Assembly (NCBI GenBank): GCA_946406115.1
Contig: OX291544.1
Location: 124,001-188,000, forward strand
Length of the DNA: 64,000 bases
Direction: 5' to 3'
DNA from: Apoda limacodes
Lineage: Eukaryota > Arthropoda > Insecta > Lepidoptera > Limacodidae
Made by a program: the position numbers and the translations under genes. Under the pieces are notes generated by a model. It did no database searches. It was given only the letters and a program-made list of their open reading frames with translations, and had not been told where the DNA came from. This document shows, piece by piece, positions 23,209 through 32,635 of the stretch; the stretch's first letter is position 1, and each line of letters begins with the position of its first letter.

Positions 23209-24564
23209 ATGAAAGAAAAGACTAAAGATGTAAAGCGGCAGCGTAGGTCAAAATCATCTCGAAATTATATGATTTGTTCGTAATTGAATAAAGGCCCTGT
23301 TCTTGTTACTTTTCTAAATAATGCGAATCAATTTTAGGCAAATACGTCTATAAATATAATGAGAAGTCAAGATCTTTCTAACTACTATATTGTTACAGGT
23401 CGGAGTTTGAATTCAAACAGAAGAGGAAGGTTGGAAAAGAGGGAACCACCTGCTTTTCCTTTTCCGATTCAGACGACGGCGAGACTAGGTTAGTTTAATA
23501 TGGAAAACTCAATTATTTTTGTTGAAAAATGTAATTTACATAAATCTTTTTATAACTCCAAAAGCTGACCTCAGAATTTCTAGTTTTGTCATATCTCCCA
23601 TACAACACACCCTCCATAATCCGAATCTAGATACTTTGGGACACTTGATACAAACACTCCTACCAACTATTCCTACCTATTTAATCCGAACTTATCTTAC
23701 TTGCCTTGTTGACTGCACACTTTTTTTTTTGTATTATGTTCGGATTAAAGACGTAATTAGTAAAAGTGTTTATATCAAGTGTCCAAAGTATCTAGATTCG
23801 GATTGTTGAAGGTGTGTTGTAAGAGATTAATTTTGTCTTACGCTTTTAATAGTTTCATTACTTATTAAGTTCACTGTATTCAAATTAAATACTAAACCCT
23901 AATGATTAAAGAGGATAGTAAAGCCATTGTTTTTATAACATTAATATTTATTTTTAAACATAAATTAGTACTTTAAATAAGAATACTGAGGCCTATTTAT
24001 TACTGGTAGTATTAAGAATACTGTACGTGCAGTACATAATTTCTTTATGGAAATAAATATTGACTTCTTATATTTTTGATACACAGGATCGAAGCAAGTT
24101 CTGTTAAGGCAGAGCCAAAAGTAAAAAAACCGCGCAAGAAAGTGGAAGGGAAGGCGCGAGGAACTGTGACTGCATCGCTGAGCGCTCATTGTCCGCAATC
24201 ATCACGAAAACGGTCCTCGAGCTACAGACTCCTGTCTTCGGACAGTGAAGACGAACTTGAAGCTTCTCGGTCTGCTCGTGCTGCCGCTCAGCAGGGGCTT
24301 ACGTCGTCTCTGACCCGACGAGTGGCGGATGGTGTGCTGCGTCGGACCGCGGAACTCGACGGCGATACTTTCATCGAGCTGAGAGTTTACAACACCAAAG
24401 ACGTTATTGCTGCTACTGGGTGGAAAGAGCGTTTGGAGAAAGCCCAAGTTGCGTTACGCTTTCAAGCGTCGTCATCCGATTTGGAGGAACTAAGAATTTT
24501 TCTCAGAAAAGCAAAGCTAAAGTTTGTCCAAGAAGGCAAGTTTTACTCTAATAAAAAAGAATGA
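23209..24564 (+). CDS. Spliced Polinton accessory protein, function unknown (three exons)
   Basis: Proposed exons: 23,209-23,279, 23,399-23,488 and 24,087-24,564. Donors are GTAATT and GTTAGT; acceptors are TTGTTACAG and GATACACAG. Exon lengths 71+90+478 sum to 213 codons including the stop, and the phases join cleanly, giving 212 residues. Exon 1 is short and basic (KEKTKDVKRQRR). Exon 2 has an acidic SDSDDGE patch. Exon 3 has a Lys/Arg cluster (KVKKPRKKVEGKAR), a second acidic patch (SSDSEDELE) and a folded-looking C-terminus with TGWKERLEKAQVALRF. The basic and acidic patches suggest a nuclear regulatory role, but this is inference. Intron 2 holds a fold-back element. Confidence 0.6.
23591..23830. 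mobile_element. 240-bp fold-back element with 7-bp target duplication
   Basis: The arms are inverted copies of about 100 bp; both contain AATCCGAATCTAGATACTTT, GACACTTGAT and TTAATCCGAAC. TTTTGTC flanks it at 23,584-23,590 and 23,831-23,837. It lies in intron 2 of the accessory gene, so it need not disrupt the protein. It has no coding capacity and must have inserted after the Polinton existed. Confidence 0.75.
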
Positions 24565-24905
24565 AACTTTTGTAAACTAGCTCCTAAATTTTTTTTATTA
24601 GTAATAATAAAGTAACTAAATAGGTAGATACTGTACTTAGTTTTTTTTATCATACAAATAATTTTAGTAACATATGAAGTATAATTTTGATTACATATAA
24701 TACCAGATAAATTACTAATTTTTTCCTGGGATAAAAAGTAGATAACCTAAATAAGTAATTTTATTAACAACTTCCTTAATGTGCTTAAAATACGAATACT
24801 TTTTTTAAATTTGGTTTTTTTGTTTATAGAAATTTAGATTTTCCGACAGTAAATATATGACCACACTGACAACTCTTAAGAGCCATACTACTGATCTATG
24901 TAAAT

Positions 24906-27900
24906 ATGAGTAAAAAAGTTTTTTGTACTGTTTGCGAACAAGATGTTTCGAGTAGGATATTTTCTGCCCATCTTCGTAGTAATATTCATAAGAATAATAG
25001 CGCTATTGAGATCAATGAATGTGTAGAAAAAATTAGTTCAGCATTCAGAAACCGTATTTCTAGTTACAGGGTGCATTGCCCCACTAGCAATGCCTCGAGG
25101 TCGCCATCAAGTAACAGCTCAGCAAATTCGTATCTGCTTACACCTCACACGTTCTTATCTCGAATACCTTTGCGTCGTGCTGTACGACAGCTTATTGATG
25201 TTAAATTAGCACAACATGTTAATTTAAAAGTAAATTTTGAATTTTTTGGAGAGTTCATTTTACCGAAAAATGACTGTATTGAAATTAAATCTTTTGCAAC
25301 AGAAAATGTAATTATTCATCAAAATTACAATTTTAACCACTTGTATTCTGATCTTGTGTCAAAAATAAAGAAAAAAATTAGCGAATTCCAAGAGAAGGAC
25401 AGTGGGTGGTCATTTTTAAAAAGCCTGTATTTAGAAATTAATTTAAATCGGTATTCACCTTTAAGAGCTTCGAGTTTTATTGAATTGCCAAAATATGTAA
25501 AAAATAAAAAAGCTTGTATTAATGTAAAAAATAACGATAATTTTTGTTTTTTGTGGAGTATAATTGCAGCATTGTTCCCAGCTAAATCAAACGCAGACAG
25601 AACTACGTCTTATCCTCACTTCGAAGATGTACTTAACACCAAAAATATGGCATTTCCGGCGACATTCTCGGACATTAAAATATTTGAAAAAAATAATCAC
25701 AGAATTAGTGTCAACGTTTACGGCTTGAATTCCAATAATAAAATAATTGGACCATTGTATAGAACAACACATAGAAAAAAGCGTCATGTCAATCTTCTAT
25801 TCTTGCAAAATAAGACCCGTAGTCATTACTGTCTAATTAAAAACTTGGAACGATTGGTTAGATCCCAAACTACTAAACATCATGGGAAAATCTTTTTTTG
25901 CGATGACTGCTTGCTTTTTTTTAATTGTAAAACTAATTTTGATGAGCATGTATGTGGAGGGGTATCGACCAAATTGCCTAATAAAGGCTCAATTTTACAG
26001 TTTACGCATTTTGAGCGTATGCAAGACGTACCCTTTGTCATTTATGCAGATTTCGAATGTTTTTTAGAACCATGCCAAACAAATCAAACTTTTAACAAAG
26101 GTGGTTTTACGTCAGACTTGCAAAAACATGTTCCTGCCGCGTTTGGTTATTACATTGTATGCTCGTACGATACTTCTTTAAATAAATATGTGTCATATCG
26201 GGGTCCAAACTGTGTTGAGAAATTTATAGAATATCTTCAACGCGACGTTCTAAAGATATATAAAATTTTGAAAAATCCTGTGCCATTGATATTTACCGAA
26301 AATAATTCAAAAGATTTCACTAATGCCAGAGACTGTTCTATTTGCTCCCAATTGTTATTTGATGATAAAGTAAGAGATCATGACCATCTAACAGGCAAAT
26401 ATAGGGGTGCCGCACATTCTTACTGCAATATACATTTCCAATTACCAAAATTCATTCCAGTGTTTTTTCACAACCTTTCAGGCTACGATGCACATTTATT
26501 TATACGTGAGCTGGGAGATATTCGTGGCAAAATAAAAGTTATAGCTAAAACTAAAGAAAATTACAATTCATTTACAAAGTTTTTTTCAACCGAAGAAGGA
26601 AGCTTTTTTCCAGTCCGTTTTGTAGATTCATTTAAATTTTTAGGAGCTAGTTTACAAAAGTTAGCGGAAAATTTAATTACCAAAGACTTGGTCAACTTGT
26701 CTAAGTTTTTTACGAATAAAACAAAGTTTAAATTGTTGAGACGCAAAGGAGTATATCCGTATGAATATATGAAAAGCTGGAAATCATATGACGAAACTAA
26801 CTTACCGTCCTATGAAGATTTTTTTAGTACACTAACAAATCAAAATATCTCTAAAGAGGACTATAATCACGCCCTTAAGGTTTGGAATACGTTTAAGATT
26901 CAAAATTTAGGGAAATACACAGATCTGTACCTACTGACGGATATTTTATTATTAGCCGATGTTTTTCAAAAATTTCGAGCTACTTGTAGGTTGAATTTCG
27001 AAGTCGATGCTGCTTATTATTTGACAGCTCCTGCTTTGAGCTGGGACAGCATGTTATTAAAAACTAATATTAAATTAGAACTTATTAATGATCTAGAAAT
27101 CATTCGAATGCTTCAAAAAGGAATACGGGGAGGAGTATGCTTATGTTCTACGCGGTTCGCAAAAGCCAACAATAAGTATTTAAATAATTATAACCCTGCT
27201 GAACCTGAGAAGTACCTTATTTATATTGATTGTAACAATTTATATGGTTACGCTATGTGCGCATACTTACCATATTCTGATTTTAGACTATTAGATAGAC
27301 GAGAAATCGATGAATTAAACGTTTGCAAAATACCAGACGAAAACGAATATGGGTACATTTTAGAAGTAGATATCGAATATCCAGAAGAACTTCATGATTC
27401 ACACAATGATTTACCGTTCTGTCCTCAAAAATGTGTTCCACCCGGTTCAAAAACATCAAAATTGATTCCTAATTTATACGACAAATTTTTTTACGTTATT
27501 CATTACGTCCATTTGAAACTGTGTTTAAAAGCGGGACTTAAGTTGACTACCGTGCATCGAGTAATAAAATTCAAACAAAGCCCTTATCTAAAAGACTATA
27601 TTGACCTAAACACTAAACTAAGGCAACAAGCTAAATCTGTATTTGAACAAGACTTTTTCAAACTAATGAATAACAGCATATTTGGAAAAACTTTGGAAAA
27701 CACAGAGAATAGATTAGACGTTAAAATAGTAAATCAATGGAGTGATGATAAAAACAAGACAAAAAAAAATTACTGTGCAGAGCAGTTAATATCTAGACCT
27801 AACTTTCATAGTTCAACTACATTTACCGAAAATTGTGTAGCTGTTCAATTGAAACCAGAAAAAGTAGTACTTGATAAACCTATATACATAGGTTTCACAG

Positions 27901-28343
27901 TCTTAGAACTATCCAAAAGCCATATGTATAATTTTCACTATACTATTATGAAACCTTTTTACGGCTCTAATTTAAAAATGTGTTATACCGATACTGATAG
28001 TTTTTTATATTCAATAGAAACAAAAGACTTCTATAAGCATTTAAAGCTAAATTTAAAGCACTATTTTGATACAAGTAATTACTCGGAGCTAAATAAATAT
28101 CAAATTGAACGCGTCAACAAAAAAGTGCCAGGTTTGTTTAAAGATGAATTAGGAGGTCAAAATATTGTAGAGTTTGTTGGGTTGCGATCTAAGTTATATT
28201 GTATTAGAACGGAATCATGCGAAATAAAAAAGGCTAAAGGTGTTCAAAAATATGTTTTAAATGGTGTTCATTTCAATGACTATTATAAGTCTTTGAAGAA
28301 AAAAGACAAAATCCTACGAAGAAAAAATGTTTTTTTTACATGA
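24906..28343 (+). CDS. Protein-primed type B DNA polymerase (pPolB) of the Polinton
   Basis: This protein copies the element's linear genome, starting from a terminal protein bound to the ends. 1,145 residues are open. N-terminus: a C2H2-like finger (VFCTVCEQDV..AHLRSNIH). Exonuclease motifs: FVIYADFECF (about 378, Exo I), FFHNLSGYDAH (about 520, Exo II), YLLTDILLLAD (about 675, Exo III). Between Exo I and II is a Cys/His endonuclease-VII-like insert, CSICSQLLF..DHDHLTGKYRG. Polymerase motifs: YIDCNNLYGYAM (A, about 772), KLMNNSIFGK (B, about 918), CYTDTDS (C, about 1,025). The frame stops in a TTTTTTTT run at 28,330-28,337. The expected family C-terminus continues in the next frame to 28,455, so one base appears gained or lost. 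Confidence 0.95.
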   Translation: MSKKVFCTVCEQDVSSRIFSAHLRSNIHKNNSAIEINECVEKISSAFRNRISSYRVHCPTSNASRSPSSNSSANSYLLTPHTFLSRIPLRRAVRQLIDVKLAQHVNLKVNFEFFGEFILPKNDCIEIKSFATENVIIHQNYNFNHLYSDLVSKIKKKISEFQEKDSGWSFLKSLYLEINLNRYSPLRASSFIELPKYVKNKKACINVKNNDNFCFLWSIIAALFPAKSNADRTTSYPHFEDVLNTKNMAFPATFSDIKIFEKNNHRISVNVYGLNSNNKIIGPLYRTTHRKKRHVNLLFLQNKTRSHYCLIKNLERLVRSQTTKHHGKIFFCDDCLLFFNCKTNFDEHVCGGVSTKLPNKGSILQFTHFERMQDVPFVIYADFECFLEPCQTNQTFNKGGFTSDLQKHVPAAFGYYIVCSYDTSLNKYVSYRGPNCVEKFIEYLQRDVLKIYKILKNPVPLIFTENNSKDFTNARDCSICSQLLFDDKVRDHDHLTGKYRGAAHSYCNIHFQLPKFIPVFFHNLSGYDAHLFIRELGDIRGKIKVIAKTKENYNSFTKFFSTEEGSFFPVRFVDSFKFLGASLQKLAENLITKDLVNLSKFFTNKTKFKLLRRKGVYPYEYMKSWKSYDETNLPSYEDFFSTLTNQNISKEDYNHALKVWNTFKIQNLGKYTDLYLLTDILLLADVFQKFRATCRLNFEVDAAYYLTAPALSWDSMLLKTNIKLELINDLEIIRMLQKGIRGGVCLCSTRFAKANNKYLNNYNPAEPEKYLIYIDCNNLYGYAMCAYLPYSDFRLLDRREIDELNVCKIPDENEYGYILEVDIEYPEELHDSHNDLPFCPQKCVPPGSKTSKLIPNLYDKFFYVIHYVHLKLCLKAGLKLTTVHRVIKFKQSPYLKDYIDLNTKLRQQAKSVFEQDFFKLMNNSIFGKTLENTENRLDVKIVNQWSDDKNKTKKNYCAEQLISRPNFHSSTTFTENCVAVQLKPEKVVLDKPIYIGFTVLELSKSHMYNFHYTIMKPFYGSNLKMCYTDTDSFLYSIETKDFYKHLKLNLKHYFDTSNYSELNKYQIERVNKKVPGLFKDELGGQNIVEFVGLRSKLYCIRTESCEIKKAKGVQKYVLNGVHFNDYYKSLKKKDKILRRKNVFFT

Positions 28344-28455
28344 AATATTTACAAGATCTGTTAACAAAGTAGCTTTGTCTTCCAATGACGAAAAACGTCG
28401 AATAATGGAAGACAACATAAAAACGTTTGCTTGGGGACATTGCTCATTTTTCTGA
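28325..28455 (+). pseudogene. Out-of-frame C-terminal tail of pPolB
   Basis: In the frame next to the one used by the main polymerase frame, the stretch after the T8 run reads EIFTRSVNKVALSSNDEKR and ends in a GHCSFF-type terminus. pPolB proteins of this family commonly end with a similar EIFT..INKIALS.nD.KR pattern. The tail is about 40 residues and contains no catalytic motif. It may be a real frameshift, a sequencing homopolymer error, or recoded. Confidence 0.7.
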
Positions 28456-28472
28456 ATATCACTGTTGCGAAG

Positions 28473-28997
28473 ATGGCAGAAAGTTATTTAACCGATATTA
28501 TTATTTCAAAACATAATTATGTATATTCAAATAATATTTATATAACTACAGGATTATGGGCAGTCAATAATTTTTTACCACAAATTCATATCCTTGTCAA
28601 TAGCGAGAATTATGATTTATTTATTACTACTAAGGAATGGCACAGAATTTACATTGAAATCAACTCGAAATGTATAGACAACATGACTATTCTATACCAA
28701 CTTCTTTTTTGTGAAAAACGGTGTCCTGAAAATGTGATTTCTTTAATTTGTGGTGCTCTTAGTACATTTTGTCATTGTGTAGAATTAAGATTAAACTATT
28801 TACTTAAGCATGACTATGTAATAGTTAGTCATTTTGTACATAATATAAAAAATAATTTAGCTTGTTATAATACCCTAACTGTCAGTCAAATTGAAATGGT
28901 ACTTCATTTTTATAAAAGTAAATCTAACGTTTTAGCTGTGCAAGAACTTTTACTTTTTGGTAGTTCATATTTTTATAACTATTTGACTTGTTGTTAA
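28473..28997 (+). CDS. Polinton ORF of unknown function, 174 residues
   Basis: The start at 28,473 (MAESYLTDIIISKHNY) is preferred over an upstream ATG at 28,431 that overlaps the polymerase tail. The protein is hydrophobic, Tyr/Asn-rich and Cys-containing (FCEKRCPENV, CHCVELRL), with no signal peptide and no motif I recognise. It immediately follows the polymerase on the same strand and ends with TTGTTAATTTTTTT. It may be an early non-structural protein, but that rests only on position. Confidence 0.6.
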   Translation: MAESYLTDIIISKHNYVYSNNIYITTGLWAVNNFLPQIHILVNSENYDLFITTKEWHRIYIEINSKCIDNMTILYQLLFCEKRCPENVISLICGALSTFCHCVELRLNYLLKHDYVIVSHFVHNIKNNLACYNTLTVSQIEMVLHFYKSKSNVLAVQELLLFGSSYFYNYLTCC

Positions 28998-29123
28998 TTT
29001 TTTTCTGGATTTTGTGTGTTTTATAATTCTGTGATTTTTTTATAATAACAATAAAATGTACCTATTTGAAAATGTTGTTTTATTAATCTAAGTCCAACTT
29101 TAGTGTAAACCTTTAGATAAAGA

Positions 29124-29309
29124 ATGTTGGTAGATATAATAAGCATTTGTGACAGACAGACAAACAAAAAAACTTTAACTATTTTATTACGAACGTTAGA
29201 AAAGAAAATTTATGCTGATTCAGATACATTTCGATATTCAAGATGTCTTCGGTGTAGGCAGCCGGTCATACGATATCTAACATACATGAACCAACAAGTT
29301 TTTATTTGA
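29124..29309 (+). CDS. Small Polinton ORF with a CxxC pair
   Basis: 61 residues containing RTLEKKIYADSDTFRYSRCL and RCLRCRQPVIRY. The short, basic, CxxC-bearing sequence could bind metal, but only one pair is present. It lies between two other plus-strand frames in the Polinton. It may be genuine or chance; no family was recognised. Confidence 0.35.
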   Translation: MLVDIISICDRQTNKKTLTILLRTLEKKIYADSDTFRYSRCLRCRQPVIRYLTYMNQQVFI

Positions 29310-29409
29310 AACCTGTATGACGCAAACAGATTGTTGCATTATATGAAAAATAAATCACATAATTAAAAGGTGTCGATTCGTTAACACGTCTTTATTATAA
29401 TTTTAAAAT

Positions 29410-29643
29410 ATGTCTAATTACCAAAAGGCAAATTATATCGCATTTTCAGTAGGCAAAGTTTTAAAGTATGTGGTCAAAATCGAAATTAGTCAATTAACAG
29501 AACTACCAAACGTTGTGGAAAGCAGAACAATTGTAAAAACAAGTTATCATGCAGAAAGTGAAAATGACCCAGTGATGAATTCTGTACTGCATTCCCTTTT
29601 CCTTATTTCGACAGAGTTGGGAAAACAAACTGAGAAAATTTAA
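29410..29643 (+). CDS. Small Polinton ORF, 77 residues, possibly first of two overlapping frames
   Basis: Starts MSNYQKANYIAFSVGK, with good codon openness and charged residues. Its stop overlaps another start (TAATGAGC). From that ATG the frame can be read ATGAGCAGAG, followed by a GT donor (GTATGT at 29,653) and an acceptor TTGTCTTTCAG ending at about 29,728, then a Ser/Arg-Gly-rich segment (SSSSRGRGFLRG). The second frame is speculative. A plus-strand AATAAA at about 29,829 could end the transcript. Confidence 0.5.
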   Translation: MSNYQKANYIAFSVGKVLKYVVKIEISQLTELPNVVESRTIVKTSYHAESENDPVMNSVLHSLFLISTELGKQTEKI

Positions 29644-30047
29644 TGAGCAGAGGTATGTATAAACTTTCCTATTTTTGCTTTTACTTTCAAAATTTACAGA
29701 AAATCTAATTATTTTCCTTGTCTTTCAGATATACCTGAGGCAAAGAATATCAGTAGCAGTAGCAGAGGAAGAGGTTTCCTCCGTGGAGATTTCATTCAAA
29801 ACTTATTTCTCTTTTTTTTTTGTATTGTAAATAAACGATTTTGTCATGTACAAACATTAAGATATGTAATGTCTCTTTAGGAATAGAAATTAAATAAAAA
29901 ATGTTTTATTGTTATAACATTTATTGAATTTTCTTAATAAAAATTATACTTAGTTAAGCAAAATACTTATACTTAGTTAATATATTTTAATACTTAATAC
30001 TTATATTATAAATTTGTACACAAATGAAAAAACTAAACTATTATATT

Positions 30048-30557
30048 TTAAACTAATTCAAGTATTTTATTTTTAACGTCCACATTTTCATTGCACCATT
30101 TCTTAATACAAATAACATTTTCCAGAGCACAATATTTTCTATGATAAAAACATTTGTTTTTTTGCCCTTTAGAATAGGTGCTGTACAAATTAGGAAAATT
30201 AGGGCATCCCTTTTCTGCAATATCTTCAACATTACATTCTGTACAAAGTTCATTAATCCATAGGATTTTTTCTCTACCCTTCAAAAGCAAATATTGGTGT
30301 TTTAAAATTAGTTTGATAAGTTTTCTAAATTCTTGATAATCTATGTAACCGTCACTCCAATAAATACCGCGATTACTTTCTAACCAAGATACATTTCTTT
30401 TTTCTTCCTTAGTCAAATAAGAAAAGGGATATGGTGGTTTTATTAGAAATACTTGAGTGTATTCTGAGGTAGCCAAGGCAAATTCTTTTACAATAAATTT
30501 ATTATGAGAATCCTTAAAGCCTTGTAAGTCTACGAAAATAGGTCCGGTAATATTCAT
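30048..30557 (-). CDS. Polinton protein, possible DEDD-type 3'-5' exonuclease fold
   Basis: 169 residues. It starts with FVDLQGFKDSHNKFIVKEFA, a hydrophobic strand with an Asp followed by a second strand, like the first motif of RNase-H-fold exonucleases. A later YHRKYCALENVICIKKWC resembles the H-x-A-L-x-D/N motif of the last exonuclease helix. In between are RGIYWSDGYIDYQEF and two Cys pairs (CTEC, CPNF). Similar proteins are widespread in arthropod genomes and Maverick elements, as I recall. It overlaps the capsid gene by 4 nt (ATGA). The enzymatic role is an inference. Confidence 0.6.
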   Translation of the reverse strand: MNITGPIFVDLQGFKDSHNKFIVKEFALATSEYTQVFLIKPPYPFSYLTKEEKRNVSWLESNRGIYWSDGYIDYQEFRKLIKLILKHQYLLLKGREKILWINELCTECNVEDIAEKGCPNFPNLYSTYSKGQKNKCFYHRKYCALENVICIKKWCNENVDVKNKILELV

Positions 30558-31765
30558 GATATTTTTTTCACTATACCGCTTAAGGGTTTGTATTCAAATA
30601 TGCAATCGTTTAATAACAAACAATACGCAGAAGTTAGATTTGGTATATCTTTATCACTCTCTATTTCGATACGAACATCAACTGGGCCAGTTTTAAGTGT
30701 ATCGTTCTGTCTTGAGCAATCTATAACGTATAACGGTACTTTATCTCTAAATTCTTTATAACTTAGCAAGGGTTCAGGACGTCGTCCGTAGTAAGACTGT
30801 TGGAATCTAGTGTATTGTTCATATAATAAAGCAAATTTATCCTCATCAAATCGAACATTAAGACCCTCATAGGGAAAATACACTGAATTCAAAAATACTT
30901 TAACTTCTCTTATATTGCAGTGATCGAAGTGTGACATGTCTTTTTCTGATTTATTTTTTCGGTCTGTCTGAAATGCAATAACAGCATATCTCGGTTTTTC
31001 TATTTGTGAAGATGTTTTAATTACCCATGTATGTTTTGTTGTTTTTGGTAATAAGGGATATTCATACAAGTCCCAGTTTCGGAATAACAAGTTGATTGAA
31101 CGATCTTTTTCTAGATATTTTAATAGATTTAGTTTTTCTCGATCGGAAACTTTTACGTGTGGAACACGCCAAACAATTTTTTTAAGTATGATATCATCTA
31201 TTACTTCTCCAGTGTTTAGTTTTATTGCGTTTAGATTAGTATTGCTGCGTAAAAGTATTAGCTCATGTCTACAATTCATTATTATTTTATTATAATCCTC
31301 AGCAAATCCAAGCATTTTGTTCAGTGGTATAGATACTGCAAAATTCCCTGATCGTGTATTTTTTGTTCCATCTATATCCCAACCCCATGCTTTCGAAATT
31401 TTTGATTCATTTTCATTCATAGACAAAAATGATTTTATTGTTGTTGTTATACCAGCATTTTTAATTCTATCTATTTCAACTCCGTTAAGTTCATAGCGAA
31501 TATCTTGAAACAGAAATAAAATGGGGTTGTTAGTAAAATTAACGCTAGTTGCAACATCTTTTAGATCTCCTTTTTTAACGATGACCATTCCTTCTAGGTA
31601 TATTGTACTCGCTGATGGCAATACGTACAAGTCTTGTTGGTTGATAGGTATTCTTATTTCATCATTTTTATTAAAAGTAGTGATATATGGCTTATACGAA
31701 TGAATTTCCATGCTTTCTATAGTATTATCAAATACAATAGGTTGCGCTACGTTTAATACACTCAT
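30554..31765 (-). CDS. Probable major capsid protein (double jelly-roll, hexon-like)
   Basis: 403 residues with alternating short strands and loops and no signal peptide or membrane segment. Blocks include FNKNDEIRIPINQQDLYVLP, FQDIRYELNGVEID, NFAVSIPLNKMLGF and PLYVIDCSRQ. The size, the position next to the penton-like gene and protease, and the F..i.YE.NG.EID pattern fit the hexon-like major capsid proteins of Polintons and adintoviruses. The start shares ATGA with the preceding 56-residue frame, and the stop shares ATGA with the following gene. The identification is by context and pattern, not by a catalytic motif. Confidence 0.75.
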   Translation of the reverse strand: MSVLNVAQPIVFDNTIESMEIHSYKPYITTFNKNDEIRIPINQQDLYVLPSASTIYLEGMVIVKKGDLKDVATSVNFTNNPILFLFQDIRYELNGVEIDRIKNAGITTTIKSFLSMNENESKISKAWGWDIDGTKNTRSGNFAVSIPLNKMLGFAEDYNKIIMNCRHELILLRSNTNLNAIKLNTGEVIDDIILKKIVWRVPHVKVSDREKLNLLKYLEKDRSINLLFRNWDLYEYPLLPKTTKHTWVIKTSSQIEKPRYAVIAFQTDRKNKSEKDMSHFDHCNIREVKVFLNSVYFPYEGLNVRFDEDKFALLYEQYTRFQQSYYGRRPEPLLSYKEFRDKVPLYVIDCSRQNDTLKTGPVDVRIEIESDKDIPNLTSAYCLLLNDCIFEYKPLSGIVKKIS

Positions 31766-31932
31766 TTTAGTAATCCAATTAATTTTAAAAAGTCTTTATT
31801 TTCAACACTTAACTTTTTTTTTAAGTTAGTAGATGTTAGTGACACAGGTGCTCTTTTGCGAATTACCTGTATCTTTCTGAGCTTCTTTGGTCGTGAAAAA
31901 GAATTTATATTAATTTGGTGAAAGTCTATCAT
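31762..31932 (-). CDS. 56-residue basic Polinton ORF between the two capsid genes
   Basis: A short frame starting MIDFHQININSFSRPKK, Lys/Arg-rich in the middle (KKLRKIQVIRKRAP), with a C-terminal helix. Its ATG overlaps the stop of the penton-like gene by ATGA (31,929-31,932), and its stop overlaps the ATG of the capsid gene by ATGA (31,762-31,765). The two precise junctions argue that it is real. The charge suggests DNA or scaffold binding inside the virion, which is inference. Confidence 0.6.
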   Translation of the reverse strand: MIDFHQININSFSRPKKLRKIQVIRKRAPVSLTSTNLKKKLSVENKDFLKLIGLLK

Positions 31933-32600
31933 TTTTTCTTCAGATGTAGGTACAGTAGTACCTCTTCTCCCCGAAAATTAACTAACTTGTTCTGTGAATC
32001 TAAAATTTTTATATTTACACTACTGATAGTCTTTTGATTAATCGGAAAATATATTATATTCTTTGGTACCTCAATAATTCTATATCCAGGCGGAACATTA
32101 GGTGCAAATTCATGGATTATGTGGCTTGGAATTCCATTAATGAAGGATCCACAGACAATATCACATTCAACTCGGACAACAGTGGTAGAAAGAATACTGA
32201 CTGGTATCTGTGATTCATGAAATTTATTCTTTTGTAATGTTTTTTTATTGTATCCGAGAATACTCCCAATAGAATTTTCTTTTTCAAAATGAATGTCTTT
32301 AGAGCAACAAATTACAGTACGTAAAGTATTATTGTTACAAGTTAAACTAAAGGTGCTGCTTCTAATGTTTTTCTTTATATAGTCACAAATGTCCTGTAGT
32401 TCATAAGATCCTTCAGGAATTTCAATCACTTCATTATCACCATAATGAAATTTATTATTTTTACTTTCAACGTTTGGAATAGAGTTAAAAGTAGAAAAGT
32501 ATAAAAGACCACATTCGTAATCTCCGTCTAACTGTAGAGCAGGAGAATAACAAGTATTTAAGCTTGATGTGAATCCAGATATTGACAGCGTGAAAGACAT
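31929..32600 (-). CDS. Penton-like minor capsid protein
   Basis: 223 residues. Blocks such as YSPALQLDGDYECGLLYFST, FNSIPNV, IEIPEGSYELQDICDYIK and EFAPNVPPGYRIIEVPKN recur in Polinton/adintovirus penton-like proteins, which form a single jelly-roll at capsid vertices. No membrane segment. It lies in the structural cluster directly after the protease and before the major capsid gene, with a 4-nt ATGA overlap to the next frame. The assignment relies on recalled family patterns. Confidence 0.75.
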   Translation of the reverse strand: MSFTLSISGFTSSLNTCYSPALQLDGDYECGLLYFSTFNSIPNVESKNNKFHYGDNEVIEIPEGSYELQDICDYIKKNIRSSTFSLTCNNNTLRTVICCSKDIHFEKENSIGSILGYNKKTLQKNKFHESQIPVSILSTTVVRVECDIVCGSFINGIPSHIIHEFAPNVPPGYRIIEVPKNIIYFPINQKTISSVNIKILDSQNKLVNFRGEEVLLYLHLKKK

Positions 32601-32635
32601 GATTAAAATGGTTTATTTTATTGAATTATCTTAAT

